NCBI RefSeq assembly: GCF_040054535.1
Contig: NC_090785.1
Coordinates: forward strand, 18,947,001-19,011,000
DNA: 64,000 bases
Direction: 5' to 3'
DNA from: Antennarius striatus
Taxonomy: Eukaryota > Chordata > Actinopteri > Lophiiformes > Antennariidae
Shown: piece after piece, positions 42,009-52,214 of the stretch
How positions within the stretch are numbered: the stretch's first letter is position 1
Layout: every line of letters begins with the position of its first letter
Position numbers and translations under genes: made by a program
The notes under the pieces: generated by a model
Databases searched by the model: none
Seen by the model: only the letters and a program-made list of their open reading frames with translations
What the model was told of the DNA's origin: nothing

Positions 42009-42073
42009 TGGGGCTGCTGGAGCTCAAACGGGCTCAGACTGAAGTCATCCTTCAGATACTGGAACCAGGACAT
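42009..42073 (-). CDS. Alternative candidate first coding exon (possibly cracd-family)
   Basis: On the minus strand, ATG at 42071-42073 reads MSWFQYLKDDFSLSPFELQQ and runs into a GTAAGT donor. It ends in phase 2, the phase cracd exon 2 accepts, so it could be an upstream first exon using a second promoter. The frame stays open upstream for another 66 codons, which may be untranslated leader. I do not recognise the peptide. It could belong to a different gene. Confidence 0.35.
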
Positions 42074-42940
42074 CCACGCTGTTACTGGATTAATAATTGG
42101 ATTATTCGTCTCAGTCCTTCCACCCCCGGAGTCCTCCTGCTCTCCGGTGCTGCATTCAAAGACGGCTCGGAATGTTCCCAAAACTGACAACACTTTCTCT
42201 TCCAAAAATAACGACAGTATTTGTGGAAAGTCATATTTAATGTTTTTTTTAAACTTATATAATAGATCCATGTGTTCTTCATTTGTCCGTCAGTTGTTAT
42301 GACTGATGCAGTTTGGTTGAGTACTGCCTAGTTAGTTGTTCAATTGGTGCTGAGAAATATCTTAAAAGCTTTTAAAACCCGGAATGAGGATCCAGATTAA
42401 CGCTCAGTTGTTTTCTTTCATACGTGTAAATTTCTGTTTCATAACAGAGAAATATATAAAGAATAAACTGCAGAAACTACATGTATAATGTCTAAACTCC
42501 AAAACATTTTCTCCCACTCCTCATCAACAAAAGGGCAAAAAAATGTATGAACACATATTTGTTAAGAGTGATAAAAATTGATCAAAAGGCCAGACATCTC
42601 ATTATTCATTATTTAAGTATGAGCTGGAAAGACAACGTACTTTACTTTAATCGCCTCGTAATTATGTTTTACGAGGAACAGTGAAGGCAACTTGAGAGGG
42701 AAGCGGAGCACCGCCCAAATGACTTGATTTGAGATAAAGGACGTCTGCTCTAAAGTTTTCTTATTAACAGTCTTGTTATGTTATATGTCTGAACATCTGA
42801 AAACACACTCATACTGTAAACGTTGATTTTATAAGTTCTGTAACACCCGATCATAATCATATGATTGAGTCCAACTGCAGACGAGTTCATGCACGCAGCG
42901 CTGACGTCTGGAGTTATGGCTATTAATTCACTTTATTATG
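42074..42940. other. Spacer between candidate upstream exon and dcps copy A
   Basis: Partly GC-richer near 42.1 kb (possible promoter of the candidate exon), then AT-rich. No other feature seen. Confidence 0.35.
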
Positions 42941-43280
42941 GGAACTTTGTGATTGCATGGCCTGAAAACCTATGGCTTATAACATGCTGTTTGCTCTAGT
43001 TAACAGTAAGACAAAGAAACTCAAGCAATTTTTTTTTTTATTGTGAAAGGTTGCATAAAATAAAGTTCTTTTAGCATTAATGCTGCCATCTAGCGTTGTA
43101 GTTGGTTTACCATCAGGACCTGTGAGACAATGATTTTGAATGATTTAAAAAAAAAAATCTTTTTATTGTTTTTTACAAACGATAATATCACTTCTAACTA
43201 AACTATGAAAGAGAAACAGTAAATACATAAACATAAGAGATTTTTTTTTTTAAAAACAGCTGACTGTCTGAAGCTGGTGC
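42941..43280 (-). other. dcps: 3' UTR and 3' flank of dcps copy A
   Basis: AATAAA on the minus strand (plus TTTATT at 43162-43167) lies about 115 bp past the stop. The flank beyond it, to about 42.94 kb, is clearly similar to 52.62-52.96 kb behind copy B, so the duplicated unit reaches at least this far. Confidence 0.65.
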
Positions 43281-43547
43281 TCACAGCCTCCCTGCTTCCT
43301 TGAACTTGCTCAGTATCTCGTCTGTCTCCCTCAAGGGGAAGTACATTGTACACTTATTATAGTATTCAGGGTCAGCGTGGAGGTTGTCAATGACACTTGC
43401 GAGGAGGTGGGCCCGCTCCACGCCACAGCCTGGTGCGTTATAGTCCAGTTTAGTGAAGTGAACATGAAGGTGGTAGTAGGATGGCTGGTAATGTAGGTAG
43501 ACTCTCAGCTTACTGGCTGGAAGGTTGTAGCGCTTCAGGATGGCCTC
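43281..43547 (-). CDS. dcps: dcps copy A exon 6 (HIT motif, stop)
   Basis: 267 nt; acceptor 'tttcatag', stop TGA at 43281-43283. Contains [20 protein letters not shown] and GVERAHLLA. The triad His-Leu-His-Val-His is the HIT-family nucleophile site. Confidence 0.95.
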   Translation of the reverse strand, partial: EAILKRYNLPASKLRVYLHYQPSYYHLHVHFTKLDYNAPGCGVERAHLLASVIDNLHADPEYYNKCTMYFPLRETDEILSKFKEAGRL

Positions 43548-44996
43548 CTATGAAACAGGTATTGTATCACTTTGTAAGTCTGACAAAAATAAGACTCTGT
43601 CCTAAAATTAAAAGGCACACAATCATTTTAAGATAAAGACTTCAATAATCACTGTAACACAAAAAGCAGATGTTAGCTCTTTTGCTCTTATTTTGTACAA
43701 GAAGAACGTTCAAGATCCTCTTGTGACCTCACCTGTCCTTTAGTGAAGATGTTCATTAGCAGCGGTATGTGCGCTGACGTCAGGTCTCGGAGACTCTTGA
43801 TGTTTCTCTGATGTACTATGGCAATTAGGTACAAATCATCAACCTTAAAAATGAAGGCAGGTATTAGGAAATGGGGAAAGGAGCTAAAAGTCTAAAAGTA
43901 CTGTTGTCAGATTTAGCTTCACATAAGTATCTGTCTCACATTTTTCTGGTTCCATTTCATATCTGGAAGGAGGACAAAGCCGAGCTTTGGGTCTGGATCT
44001 TCATAGATTATCCTGTCAACTTCTGCCTTCTTATCCAGGATGTTGTAGACCCACTGGGGGTGAAAGTGGTATCAAATACTGCAATCCACACGTGATGTTG
44101 CACACAGGTATGTGTTACGCTGCTAATAATCAAGCTAACGCTCACCTGCACGTTGAATCCTTTGTTTTGCAGAATGAAGGGCAGAGTAATATTGAAATAA
44201 TCCTCCTTTGTCTCCTTCACTAGGAAACTGTCCTGATGCTTGAATTTATTGACATGCTTCTCTGTAGCTGGCCACATCAGTGTGGTTTTGATCGCTGAAA
44301 GACAAAAACAAACAGGCAGCCTACTTCAGTTCATTCTGGCTGCCCAAACCCCCTGTTGGAATCTTTATTCAGTGAATTCTTTTGTCTGATCGTACCACTG
44401 AGATGAGGAGGCGCCTGCAGCTGATAAGTGCTGTAGATGTCATTCTTCATCTCCAGCTTCACTTTGGACCCACTTAAAAGCTCCTCCACAGAGTCCTTCT
44501 GGATGGGATTCTTCTCCAGAATGACCACAGCATCCTGACCCTGAATCTGGTGATGACATCATCGTGACATCATCATGACATCATCGGTTTCAGGCCAACC
44601 TCTGCTGATAATGAGCCTGGTGGATACAACCGTCTAATATCGCGGGCATGTCTTGATGTCCTTTCAATAGAACCTGTTTCAGCACTAGATGGATGCTCAT
44701 TAAAACATGTCTCTATACATTAACTATTACATAAACATATGTAGAGTTAGCTAGATGACTCCAAACAGCTAGGGTTTAGTTAGCATTACCTGTCCGTGGA
44801 GGAAGATACTTTTCTCCCGTTCGGAATGTCTCAACACCTCGCATGTTTGAAACCCACATAAGACAGAATTAGATTCATACTCTTCATCGCCTTTTCCCTG
44901 GTCTTCCTCGATATCTGTTTTCACCCTTTTGATCTTTGCTAATGTTTCGTCATTTTCAACACCGTCGCATTTTCGTTTATCGCCGTGCGCAGCCAT
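43281..44996 (-). CDS. dcps: Scavenger mRNA-decapping enzyme DcpS, copy A (six exons, intact)
   Basis: DcpS hydrolyses the m7GpppN cap left after 3'-to-5' mRNA decay, acting in nucleus and cytoplasm as a homodimer. Six minus-strand exons (44790-44996, 44396-44546, 44146-44294, 43940-44053, 43733-43843, 43281-43547) join in phase into 332 codons plus TGA; human DCPS has 337. Seen: a Lys/Glu-rich N-terminus; [20 protein letters not shown], then [54 protein letters not shown]; and the HIT triad HLHVHF at about 270-275. By offset to the human enzyme, W170, D200, K202 and H272 match its cap-stacking Trp175, Asp205, Lys207 and catalytic His277. No frame break. A second copy lies upstream at 53-56 kb. 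Confidence 0.95.
43733..43843 (-). CDS. dcps: dcps copy A exon 5
   Basis: 111 nt; acceptor 'tttttaag', donor 'gtgagg'. Encodes [20 protein letters not shown] and the rest up to NIFTKGQ. Strongly conserved with human DCPS. Confidence 0.94.
43940..44053 (-). CDS. dcps: dcps copy A exon 4 (cap-binding Trp, Asp, Lys)
   Basis: 114 nt; acceptor 'acccccag', donor 'gtgaga'. Encodes [20 protein letters not shown], then [18 protein letters not shown]. Holds the Trp and the Asp-x-Lys pair that contact the cap in the human enzyme. Confidence 0.95.
44146..44294 (-). CDS. dcps: dcps copy A exon 3
   Basis: 149 nt; acceptor 'tctttcag', donor 'gtgagc'. Encodes [20 protein letters not shown] and [12 protein letters not shown]. 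Confidence 0.94.
44396..44546 (-). CDS. dcps: dcps copy A exon 2
   Basis: 151 nt; acceptor 'tcaccag', donor 'gtacga'. Encodes [14 protein letters not shown], then [20 protein letters not shown]. Confidence 0.94.
44790..44996 (-). CDS. dcps: dcps copy A exon 1 (start)
   Basis: 207 nt ending 'gtaatg'. I chose the ATG at 44994-44996 (MAAHGDKRK). It gives an exon of the same length as copy B and the usual short, charged N-terminus. An in-frame ATG 19 codons upstream exists but has no counterpart in copy B. Confidence 0.9.
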
Positions 44997-45035
44997 GTTT
45001 CCCGATGCCGCCGCTGTTCCCACAGATCGTCTATG

Positions 45036-45085
45036 TTCGAGAAGATGACTCACGGAACGGATGATTCACATGTTCATCTAAAAAG
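45036..45085 (-). promoter_or_regulatory. dcps: dcps copy A proximal promoter with TGAGTCA site
   Basis: The minus strand carries TGAGTCA (plus TGACTCA, 45046-45052), an AP-1/bZIP-type core, about 50 bp upstream of the ATG. The surrounding roughly 45 bp are retained upstream of copy B. The transcription start itself is not visible. Confidence 0.4.
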
Positions 45086-45189
45086 CCTCGGACTTTGAAG
45101 TACGGTAAATGTGATTCAAGTTAGCAAGTAAATAAAATGGAGATGGACATCAGAAAAACGCTTGTGATTCAAAGTACTAGAAGTTCAGC

Positions 45190-46113
45190 AGTTTACAAGT
45201 TGGTGAGGATGCACAACTCCGTCTCCTCCGCCATCACCCTCACGTGACTGCTCGGCGGAACACCTGAGCTGTCACGTAGTGAAGATCTCAGACGACACAG
45301 TCGTGGTGGGACGCATCCAGAACAGCGATGAGTCCAAACACAGAGAGGAGGTGGAGCACCTGGTGCAGAGGTGCAGACACAGCAACCTCTGCATCAACGT
45401 GGGGAAGACCAAGGAGATGGTGGTGGACTTCAGGAGGAAAAGACACCCCCCCCTGCACATGAAGGAGCAGCTGTGGAGGTGGTCTCCAGCTACAGGTCCT
45501 TGGGGGTTCATCTCACTGAGGACCTCACCTGGAGCTGTAACACCTCCCACCTGCTCAGAAACGCCCACCAGCGGCTCCACTTCCTCAGGAAGCTGAGGCG
45601 TGCTGGACTGGGGGGGTCCCGTCCTGAAGTGCCTCTACAGGGGTGCGGTGGAGAGCATCCTCACCACCAGCATCACCGTGTGGCACGGCAGCTGCTCCGT
45701 AGCAGACAGGAAAGCTCTGCAGAGGTTTGTGAAGGCTGCACAGAGGACTGTAGGGGGTGGCCTACATACCACCACAGAAATCTACATGGGTAGGTGTAGA
45801 AGGAGAACCACCCACATCATGGCAGACCCCACCCTCCCAGCACACTCTGTTCCAACCCCTCCCTCAGGTGGGAGACTACGGAGCCTCTGGAGCAGGACCA
45901 CCAGGATGACAAACGGCTTCTTTCCAGAGGCTGTTAGACAGCTGAACTCCAGCGGTGCTCTGTAGTCACCCTCATGACGCCACAATATACTGTATATATA
46001 TTTTTTTCTTATCTTACATTTATCCGACGGGCTAACTAGGACCTTCAGAGGGTTATTTCGTAGTCTCATGTGAAAATATGTGTCAGCATGACAAATAAAG
46101 ATTCTGATACAGC
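45190..46113 (+). mobile_element. Truncated, frameshifted LINE (Rex1/CR1/L2-like), reverse transcriptase 3' end
   Basis: The plus strand reads ISDDTVVVGRIQ, then VEHLVQRCRHSNLCINVGKT, KEMVVDFRRKR, later ESILTTSITVWHGS and GFFPEAVRQLNSSGAL. That is the end of a non-LTR reverse transcriptase and its C-terminal region. At least two frame changes (near 45.48 and 45.60 kb) separate these pieces. It ends 'gacaaataaagattctgat', the 3' tail typical of such fish LINEs. Dead copy, 5' truncated. Confidence 0.85.
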
Positions 46114-46420
46114 GCTGGGGTCCTCAACAGACGCAGCAACAAACCTCTGGAGAAGCGCCTCGAATGTTCATTTACCGTGATCTTTATAGTGTTTGAATTA
46201 GACTGTCCTTGAAGAATGAGCTCAGCAACTGCCTGACTCAGCCTCACATGTATCAGTCATGTACAGTATGTGTTGTGCTTGTGCTGTACTTTTGTGTTCA
46301 GAAAATTATGTGATAGACAAGAACTAAGTGTTGTGCAATCTATGTTTGTGTGAGAAGATGCGTTTTGTGGTCATTTCCATTGTTAAATGGAAATTCCCAA
46401 CAACTCCCCCTGTTGAGGTC
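46112..46420. repeat. Interspersed repeat also present, inverted, in dcps copy B intron 4
   Basis: The complement of this stretch aligns by eye over some 300 bp with 53.62-53.94 kb, for example 'tggaaatgaccacaaaa', 'ctgatacatgtgaggc' and 'ccagaggtttgttgctg'. It may be a long terminal repeat or another short mobile element. It sits directly after the LINE tail and before the retroviral integrase remnant. Confidence 0.7.
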
Positions 46421-46773
46421 GACCAGCTGGGTCACCTCACAAAGTGTGGTGATCCTATATGTTCACCCCAACTGCTGAGTACGTGGCCCCCCCACCCTCC
46501 AAAGGGACTTAGAGTGTGTGTAACAATGTGGAAATGTCATTAGCAATGTGTTTTCAGCTGGAAACAATGGAAGCTAACCTTCCCTATGAGCTCTAGGGAC
46601 CCAGCACAGCTTAATTTTCAGAGTCTGTGGTAGCTAAAACAATATTACCAACCCTCTTACCTCCACAGCCCTCACATGAGCAATGAGCACAAAATTACCA
46701 ACAAAACTGTTCCTGCGACAGCGTAACATGTATTAGCATTAACGACATTGTAAATGTGAATTGTAGACCCTGA
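46421..46773. other. Presumed retroviral flank, not assigned
   Basis: Between the repeat at 46.1-46.4 kb and the integrase remnant. On the minus strand this would be the 3' part of the element, but I recognise no envelope or LTR feature. Confidence 0.3.
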
Positions 46774-47048
46774 CTAAAGCTGGCTCTCCTCTCCAGCAGA
46801 GGGACGGATGATGCCAGCGATGTTTCCCACATTGGAGTCGGGCGTCGATAGGGCCTCCCGCTCTACCATCTGATATGACGAGGGGGATTTCCACTCAAAA
46901 CATTTCTCCACTTCCTGGAGATTTTCACTGGTAAAATATGATCCGTTGTCACATCTGATTATTTTAGGTAGACCATATCTTTGGATCAAATCTCCTGTAA
47001 TCCATTTAATTACCTCCTTGGCTGTTTCTTTTTTGGTAGGAATGGCTT
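46774..47048 (-). pseudogene. Endogenous retrovirus integrase core remnant, distal part
   Basis: The minus strand reads YGLPKIIRCDNGSYFTSENL, the integrase catalytic-core segment around the second catalytic Asp (Asp-Asn-Gly), followed by QEVEK. After that the reading no longer looks like integrase (probable rearrangement). It is separated from the upstream core by a SINE insertion. No intact retroviral gene remains. Confidence 0.8.
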
Positions 47049-47478
47049 GGGGCAGCAGTGGCTCAGCGGTAGAGCAGAGGTCTTGAAGACAGATCGCCCA
47101 GCCATCAGTGGATCGATTCCCGCTCCTGCCAGAACATCTCCGGAGTGTGAGCTGACGGTGGGAGGCGTCAGCTCACCTCCCAGCCACTGCCGAGGCGCCC
47201 TTGAGCAAGGCGCCGTCCCCCTTACAAGCTGCTCTATTGGGGCGCACTCCAGGAAGCTGCTGCCCGTCACTCTGCCTCCCGATGTACAGCTTGATGTTGT
47301 GTTTGTATACTAACTGCATGATTACAGGCCCCTTTGTGTGCTGTGGTTGTTTCAGGGGCCTGTACATACATAGTGTGTGTGAAAAACTAACACAAAAAAA
47401 TTTAACAAATGTACACCTGAGTGACAAATGTAATTTCCCCTAGGGGATCAATAAAGTGTATCTTCTTCTTCTTCTTCA
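47049..47478 (+). mobile_element. tRNA-derived SINE inserted in the retroviral integrase
   Basis: The head has an RNA polymerase III box A (TGGCTCAGCGG, 47059-47069) and box B (GGATCGATTCC, 47110-47120). The body is about 300 bp. The tail 'ggggatcaataaagtgtatc' with (TTC)n resembles a LINE-derived 3' end. The flanking integrase segments are contiguous once this block is discounted, so it is a later insertion. Confidence 0.8.
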
Positions 47479-47600
47479 ACCCAACTGGAAAAGGTGTCCA
47501 CTGCAACTAAGAGGCATCTGTACGCCTGCATTTTGTTTGTCAGATCCCATGTCGGTGTAATTGATTACAATTTCTTTCCATGTGTAATTTGGGACTGGGA
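47479..47600 (-). pseudogene. Endogenous retrovirus integrase core remnant, proximal part
   Basis: The minus strand reads RCLLVAVDTFSSWV, the first part of the integrase catalytic core around its first catalytic Asp. It ends at the SINE; the second part lies on the other side (46774-47048). Further upstream the frame is broken. Confidence 0.75.
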
Positions 47601-48176
47601 AGCCTCCCATCCCAGTCTTCAGTGTCACCTTTGGATTGAAATTTCACAAGTATTTATAAAGTATTTACAAATGCCACTCAGGTAAGGACGCCAACAGTTT
47701 AACTGAATCATGTTCTGAAGTCTGGTTGTTGAATGAGGTTCCCTGCAATGACTTTCTTGGCACAGTACTTATAATAGCCCACCAGGTGCTACCATCTTAT
47801 GATCCTGTGTTCTCCAAATTCCATCTAGTTTTTGACTTGGTTTTTCCCTTTTCTGGCGACTGCTGTTGGGTGTGGCCCGATAATTTGTACCGAATTGAAG
47901 GAATGTTAGTTTCATTGTCCAGTTTCTTTATAAGTGAATAGCATTTAACCCCTTTGATCATTATCTGACCCTTAGGTTTGTTCCCCGGGGTTGTTGTTCA
48001 GGTTTATTGCCCAGGTTTATTACACATTATACTGGAAGTCAACATTATCTCAACCTTTTAACCTTTAGGGTTAGAAGAACTTTAGGTGAACCCCTTCCAC
48101 AGAATGTATCCTACACACACAAACACCTACTTTGTCCTTTTATTGAATTAGATTAAGTCCTCACACATTCCTTCAC
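47601..48176 (-). other. Probable internal retroviral sequence, decayed
   Basis: Lies between integrase and RNase H remnants of the same orientation. No domain could be assigned by eye. Confidence 0.35.
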
Positions 48177-48525
48177 AAGATACAATCATTCATTCACCTT
48201 CTGCCGCTTCATTCGCCGTAGCGGGTCACGGGGAGCTGGAGCCTAACTCAGCTGGCATAGGGGGTAAGGCGGGGGACACTCCGGGCCCGACGCCAGTGCA
48301 CCATGGAGCTACACACAAAGACGGACAACCATGCACGCACACACTCACTCCTACGGGCAATTTGGGACCGGCCAATCAACCTGAAGCGCATGCTTTTGGA
48401 GGTGGGAGGAAGCCGGATAACCCCGGAAAGAACCCACACAGACACGGGGAGAGCATGCAAACTCTGCACAGAGCGGCACTCGAACACGGACCCACTGCGC
48501 CACCGTGCCACCCAAGATACAATCA
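48177..48525 (-). mobile_element. Near-complete V-SINE-like element with 12-bp target-site duplication
   Basis: Minus orientation. The head (ggcacggtggcgcagtggg on the minus strand) is near 48513, the central 'gagtttgcatgctctccccg' word is present, and the tail carries the 'gtgacccgctacggcgaatg' word. AAGATACAATCA is repeated exactly at 48177-48188 and 48514-48525, bracketing the 325-bp element. This is clear evidence of insertion by target-primed reverse transcription, inside the retroviral remnant. Confidence 0.92.
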
Positions 48526-48588
48526 ACACCTGCTAAATAAGCTCAGCTTCCTAGCCTTTGAAGATGTAGTTTATGGACCTTGAGGTTA

Positions 48589-48990
48589 TTATGCATTCAC
48601 CACCAGTTTCCAAGAGTATCCCTTTGAATCTACTTGTAATTGCATTTCTACATAGGAGTCATGTGACATCATGCCTGTCTTGAATAGTACATAAACCACT
48701 GTCTTGAGATGAGAACTTGTCCTTCTCATACCACTTGCATTGATGTTTGTCGTTTGGAGAACGACCCAGAGCTCTGTTAAGTAAAGCACCACGAACTTCA
48801 GCCATCGTCTCAAGAGTCATCTGTCTGCCCTGATCATCAAACAAACACGCTGCGAAACTACTCGAAAGAAATCCGCTTCAGTATTTTGCAGCCGAATCGG
48901 AGCCAGCATTTCCATGAGCTTTGAATGTTTTATCTTTTGAATGTTCAGCCACTTTTCTTTAATAATTTTAATTCTTTAATACTTCAATTT
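48589..48990 (-). other. Unassigned reading frames within the retroviral block
   Basis: Minus-strand frames read protein-like text, for example RGALLNRALGRSPNDKHQC and WYEKDKFSSQDSGLCTIQD, but I cannot match them to a known retroviral domain. They may be part of pol or env, or an unrelated insertion. Confidence 0.3.
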
Positions 48991-49019
48991 TCAGCAATTT
49001 GACTGAATCTACTAAATCT

Positions 49020-49360
49020 AGAAACAATTCATGATGTTTTACTGGAGGGCCTGTGGTGGTCAGGGAGTCAGTTCTTTGCCATGATGACATGTCTGTGAGC
49101 AGAGCCCTGTACACATAAGCCAAATTGGTGTAAATGTTCACTCGCAGACCTTCTGCTAGTTGGCATACGTAGAACTGAGCTGAGTGTGGTGGTGGTAGCT
49201 TTTCAGCTTCTAGAATAAAAAAATGAATCCTCCCTTTTTGTATCAGCTGTGGTTATGGCATATGATGCGGCTATTTGGCCTGTTTCTTTGTCAAAATGAC
49301 GATGTGTCCGTCTGTGAACAAAGTTCTCAAGTGGTGTGCTCTGTACTTTCATCATATTAT
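49020..49360 (-). pseudogene. Endogenous retrovirus RNase H remnant
   Basis: The minus strand shows FDKETGQIAASYAITT, then after a frame change QLAEGLRVNIYTNLAYVYRA and LTTTGPPVKHHEL. This is the typical order of a retroviral RNase H: Tyr-Ala-(V/I)-x-(T/S) block, Ala-Glu-Gly...Tyr-Thr-(D/N) block, and G(T/P)P(I/V)K block. Frameshifts and a lost catalytic Asp (Asn in its place) show it is dead. Confidence 0.75.
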
Positions 49361-50240
49361 TTGTTTCTTCTTCCATTTTCTTCTCAGAGTTGTGTAACAG
49401 CACCATCGGGGTCTCCAATCAATACAATCGTATTTGTCTGGGTAGATGTAGGGAAATGCAGGTTTGTTTGTCTCAACATTTCTGTCAGCTTCAAATGATG
49501 TTTGGGTGATAGTGTGAAGCGTTTGCTATTTAGGAAGGCTGTCACTACCTGGTTAGTATGAATATGAACGTCGCCCCTTGGTACCCCTAATAGGGCATCG
49601 TGTAGTTGTTCAGGGGTTGCTGTCTTCCATTTTCGGGTGGCATCCCCACCTGCTGACTTGGATAAAAAGATTTAGTTTGATATTGCTGTGGAGGCATCAG
49701 TTGTTGACTTATAAAATTTCTCACCTCAAATTTAACTGGGCCCCATTTGCCCTTTCCTCGAGGACTGCCCATGTTTCAGCCCTGAAATTTGTAATGTGTG
49801 GCATAGGGACAGAATATTGTCCAATGATCTGGTCCCCTGCAAATAAAACAGCTGCCAAATTTGGGGGCAGAAGCACCGGGAGACTGGATAAGCCCCTCTC
49901 CACATTGGTTGTCCCCGCTGCACCATTGTTAGGGCAGCTTCCTGTTCAGAAATGTTATCTGTCTGTTTGTTTTGAACCATTTGTGTCTTGTGTGAGAAAT
50001 TTCTCAAAGTCATTGTGCCATTTGGGGTTGACATGATATGGGCCTGAGTAAATACATTAAGGGGCATGCCACTGACCCTAACATGTGATAACCCTTCTGG
50101 GATTGAAGGGGGCAAAGAAACCAGAAAGGCCGAGAAACTAGAAGGTGAACACCTGTGTGTTGTAAAATGTAAATCTGTTGTTGGGATGGGCTTGAAACAG
50201 GTATAAAAGAACAATTTGCTGTAACAACTGGGGGAGCATC
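49361..50240 (-). pseudogene. Endogenous retrovirus gag (nucleocapsid) remnant with CCHC zinc knuckle
   Basis: In one minus-strand frame, 49807-49848 reads CFICRGPDHWTIFC, a perfect Cys-x2-Cys-x4-His-x4-Cys zinc knuckle of a retroviral nucleocapsid. It is preceded by polar sequence typical of the end of gag. The longest open frame here is a different one, so the gene is not intact. Little or no protease or most of reverse transcriptase lies between this and the RNase H remnant, so a large internal deletion is likely. Confidence 0.75.
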
Positions 50241-50385
50241 ACTCTCGAATGCTCTGCTCCCCATACCGGTATGGATTAAAGAGGAATGACTAATCACACC
50301 ATGTCCATAACTTACAATTCTTCAGAGAATTAGCAACTCTCTTTTAGCAGGAAGAATTCCCTGACATATTTGGCAATGAGGATGG
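50100..50385 (-). mobile_element. Retroviral 5' leader or LTR part, also present near 63.1 kb in the opposite direction
   Basis: The complement of this block matches 63.05-63.25 kb by eye, sharing for example 'tgctaattctctgaagaa' and 'aacaacagatttacatt'. It lies directly upstream of the gag remnant, as expected for a leader or LTR. Confidence 0.6.
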
Positions 50386-50457
50386 GATAGACGCTTTGCT
50401 GTTCGACGCCTGAGCCACGACTGAATGTATAAACTATATGAGTAATTGGAGTAAGTA

Positions 50458-50800
50458 ATGGATAGGATCAGGAATGAGTACATCAGACGGACAGCACATG
50501 TTAGAGGTTTTGGAGATAAAGTCAGAGAAGCCAGACTGAGATGGTTTGGACATGTCCAGAAGAGAGATAGTGAATATATTGGTAGAAGGATGCCGAGTTT
50601 TGAACTGCCAGGCAGGAGGCCTAGAGGAAGACCAAAGAGGAGGTTTATGGATGTAATGAGGGAGGACATGAAGGTAGTTGGTGTGAGAGAAGAAGATGAA
50701 GACAGGGTTAGATGGAGAAAACTGATTCACTGTGGCGACCCCTGAAGGGAAAAGCCGAAAGGAGAAGAAGTAGAAGATGATGAAATCCCTAATTCCTTCC
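50458..50800 (+). mobile_element. LINE 3' end (C-terminal tail of a non-LTR retrotransposon ORF)
   Basis: A 95-codon plus-strand frame contains RTAHVRGFGDKVREARLRWF, then GHVQKRDSEYIGRRM and PGRRPRGRPKRRFMDVMRED, and ends HCGDP. This C-terminal tail is very common in fish non-LTR elements. It is followed by 'gggaaaagccgaaaggagaagaag', the usual 3' end. The copy is short but still open. Confidence 0.85.
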
Positions 50801-52200
50801 AATAGCTCATTGGGAAATGTTGTTCTTAGAACTTTTCGACAATTTGCTCACGGATTTGTTCACAAAGTGGTGACCCTCACCCCATCCTTGTTTGTGAATA
50901 GCTGAGCATTTTAGTGAAGTTGCTTTTATACCCAATCATGGCACCCACCTGTTCCCAAGTAGCCTGTTCACCTGGGATGTTCCAAATAAGTGCTTGATGA
51001 GCATTCCTTGACTTTCTCAGTTTTTTTTGCTACTTGTGCCAGTTTTTTTGAAACATATTGCAGGCATCAAATTCTAAATGAGCTAATATTTGCAAAAAAT
51101 AAAGTTAACCAGTTCAAACATTTCGTATGTAAGGTTCAAACAACCTAGAACATTGAAAACTCACCCAGTTGAATTCTTTACTCGCGAGGAGAACGGACGG
51201 AGATATGTTCAGTTACAAATCTCCACTCCGTTCTGAGCGTCCCAGCCGAAAACCCCTCCTTTTATTTCATTTGGGCAGTTTACAATGTGTCCTAAAGGAT
51301 GGAGGATGAGAATATCAGCAATGCACCATGTATGGTATAATGTCACAAATGTAAAACCTCTTCCTTTTTTGGAGTTGTCCTTTTTTCAGCAGGTCAAGGT
51401 TTACATTTTAAACTAGTCATCAGCTGCTACCTCAGCTATGACCTTTTGACCTCTGCCTGAACATAACTCAGTGCATAGCAGACACTCACACAAACATATA
51501 CACATTTATACTGTATGCTCATAGTATGCAGTATAAAGAATAAAGGAATGTAAATCAGTAAATATGGGATAACTTATGTACATTATTCTAACGGTATCTT
51601 GTCTTTGTTGTGTATTCAGTTGAATATACTGTAGGTTGAAAGGGATTTGCAAATCATTGTGTTCTGTGTTTATTTACAATTAACAAAATGTAAATAAACA
51701 TTTACATTTTTATTTACATGTAAATGTAAATAAAATGAACCAACTTCACTGGTTTTGGATTTTGTGTGTGTGTATAGGTAACTTTAGTTAAGGAACTGTC
51801 TGAAGATTGTATTTTACTTTGCTGCAGCAGGTTGTATGTCCCACTGTATAATAATTCAGAGAGTGATTATTTTTATACATGAGAAAGGTATGCAAAACAA
51901 AGCACTCCCTAACATATTTTAGCAGATATAAAAGGTGGGAAAAGCACAGGTGGGAGCTTCCCATGGGCTCTGGCCTTGAAGACTAGTTCTGTGCAGTTTG
52001 TGTGAGATAAAAAACATGAAAGAAGACAGCATCCTTCTGTGGAGACAGTACTGTAATTGAATTTTTTCCATCGCACATGACTTTACGTGAGAATACGAAC
52101 ATAGATTGACCAGTAAATTGAGAGCTTTCTCTTATGGTTTTCTTCACCACGACAGACCTATACAGCGACTGCACCACGGCAGAAACTGCACCAATCCATC
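50801..52200. other. Repeat-derived spacer; 51.31-51.61 kb recurs at the window end
   Basis: No gene seen. The complement of 51310-51605 matches 63.70-64.00 kb, with the last 21 bases of the window identical. The rest is AT-rich. Confidence 0.55.
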
Positions 52201-52214
52201 TGTCAATCTCAAGT

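Noticed and set aside
47049..47125. A tRNA gene (box A and box B present)
   Set aside because: The sequence continues into a SINE body and LINE-like tail, and I could not fold a proper cloverleaf; it is a SINE head.
49732..50214. A 160-codon minus-strand frame as the retroviral gag product
   Set aside because: The zinc knuckle lies in a different frame; this open frame is incidental.
50458..50745. A 95-residue intact frame as a host gene
   Set aside because: The text is the well-known C-terminal tail of fish non-LTR retrotransposons.
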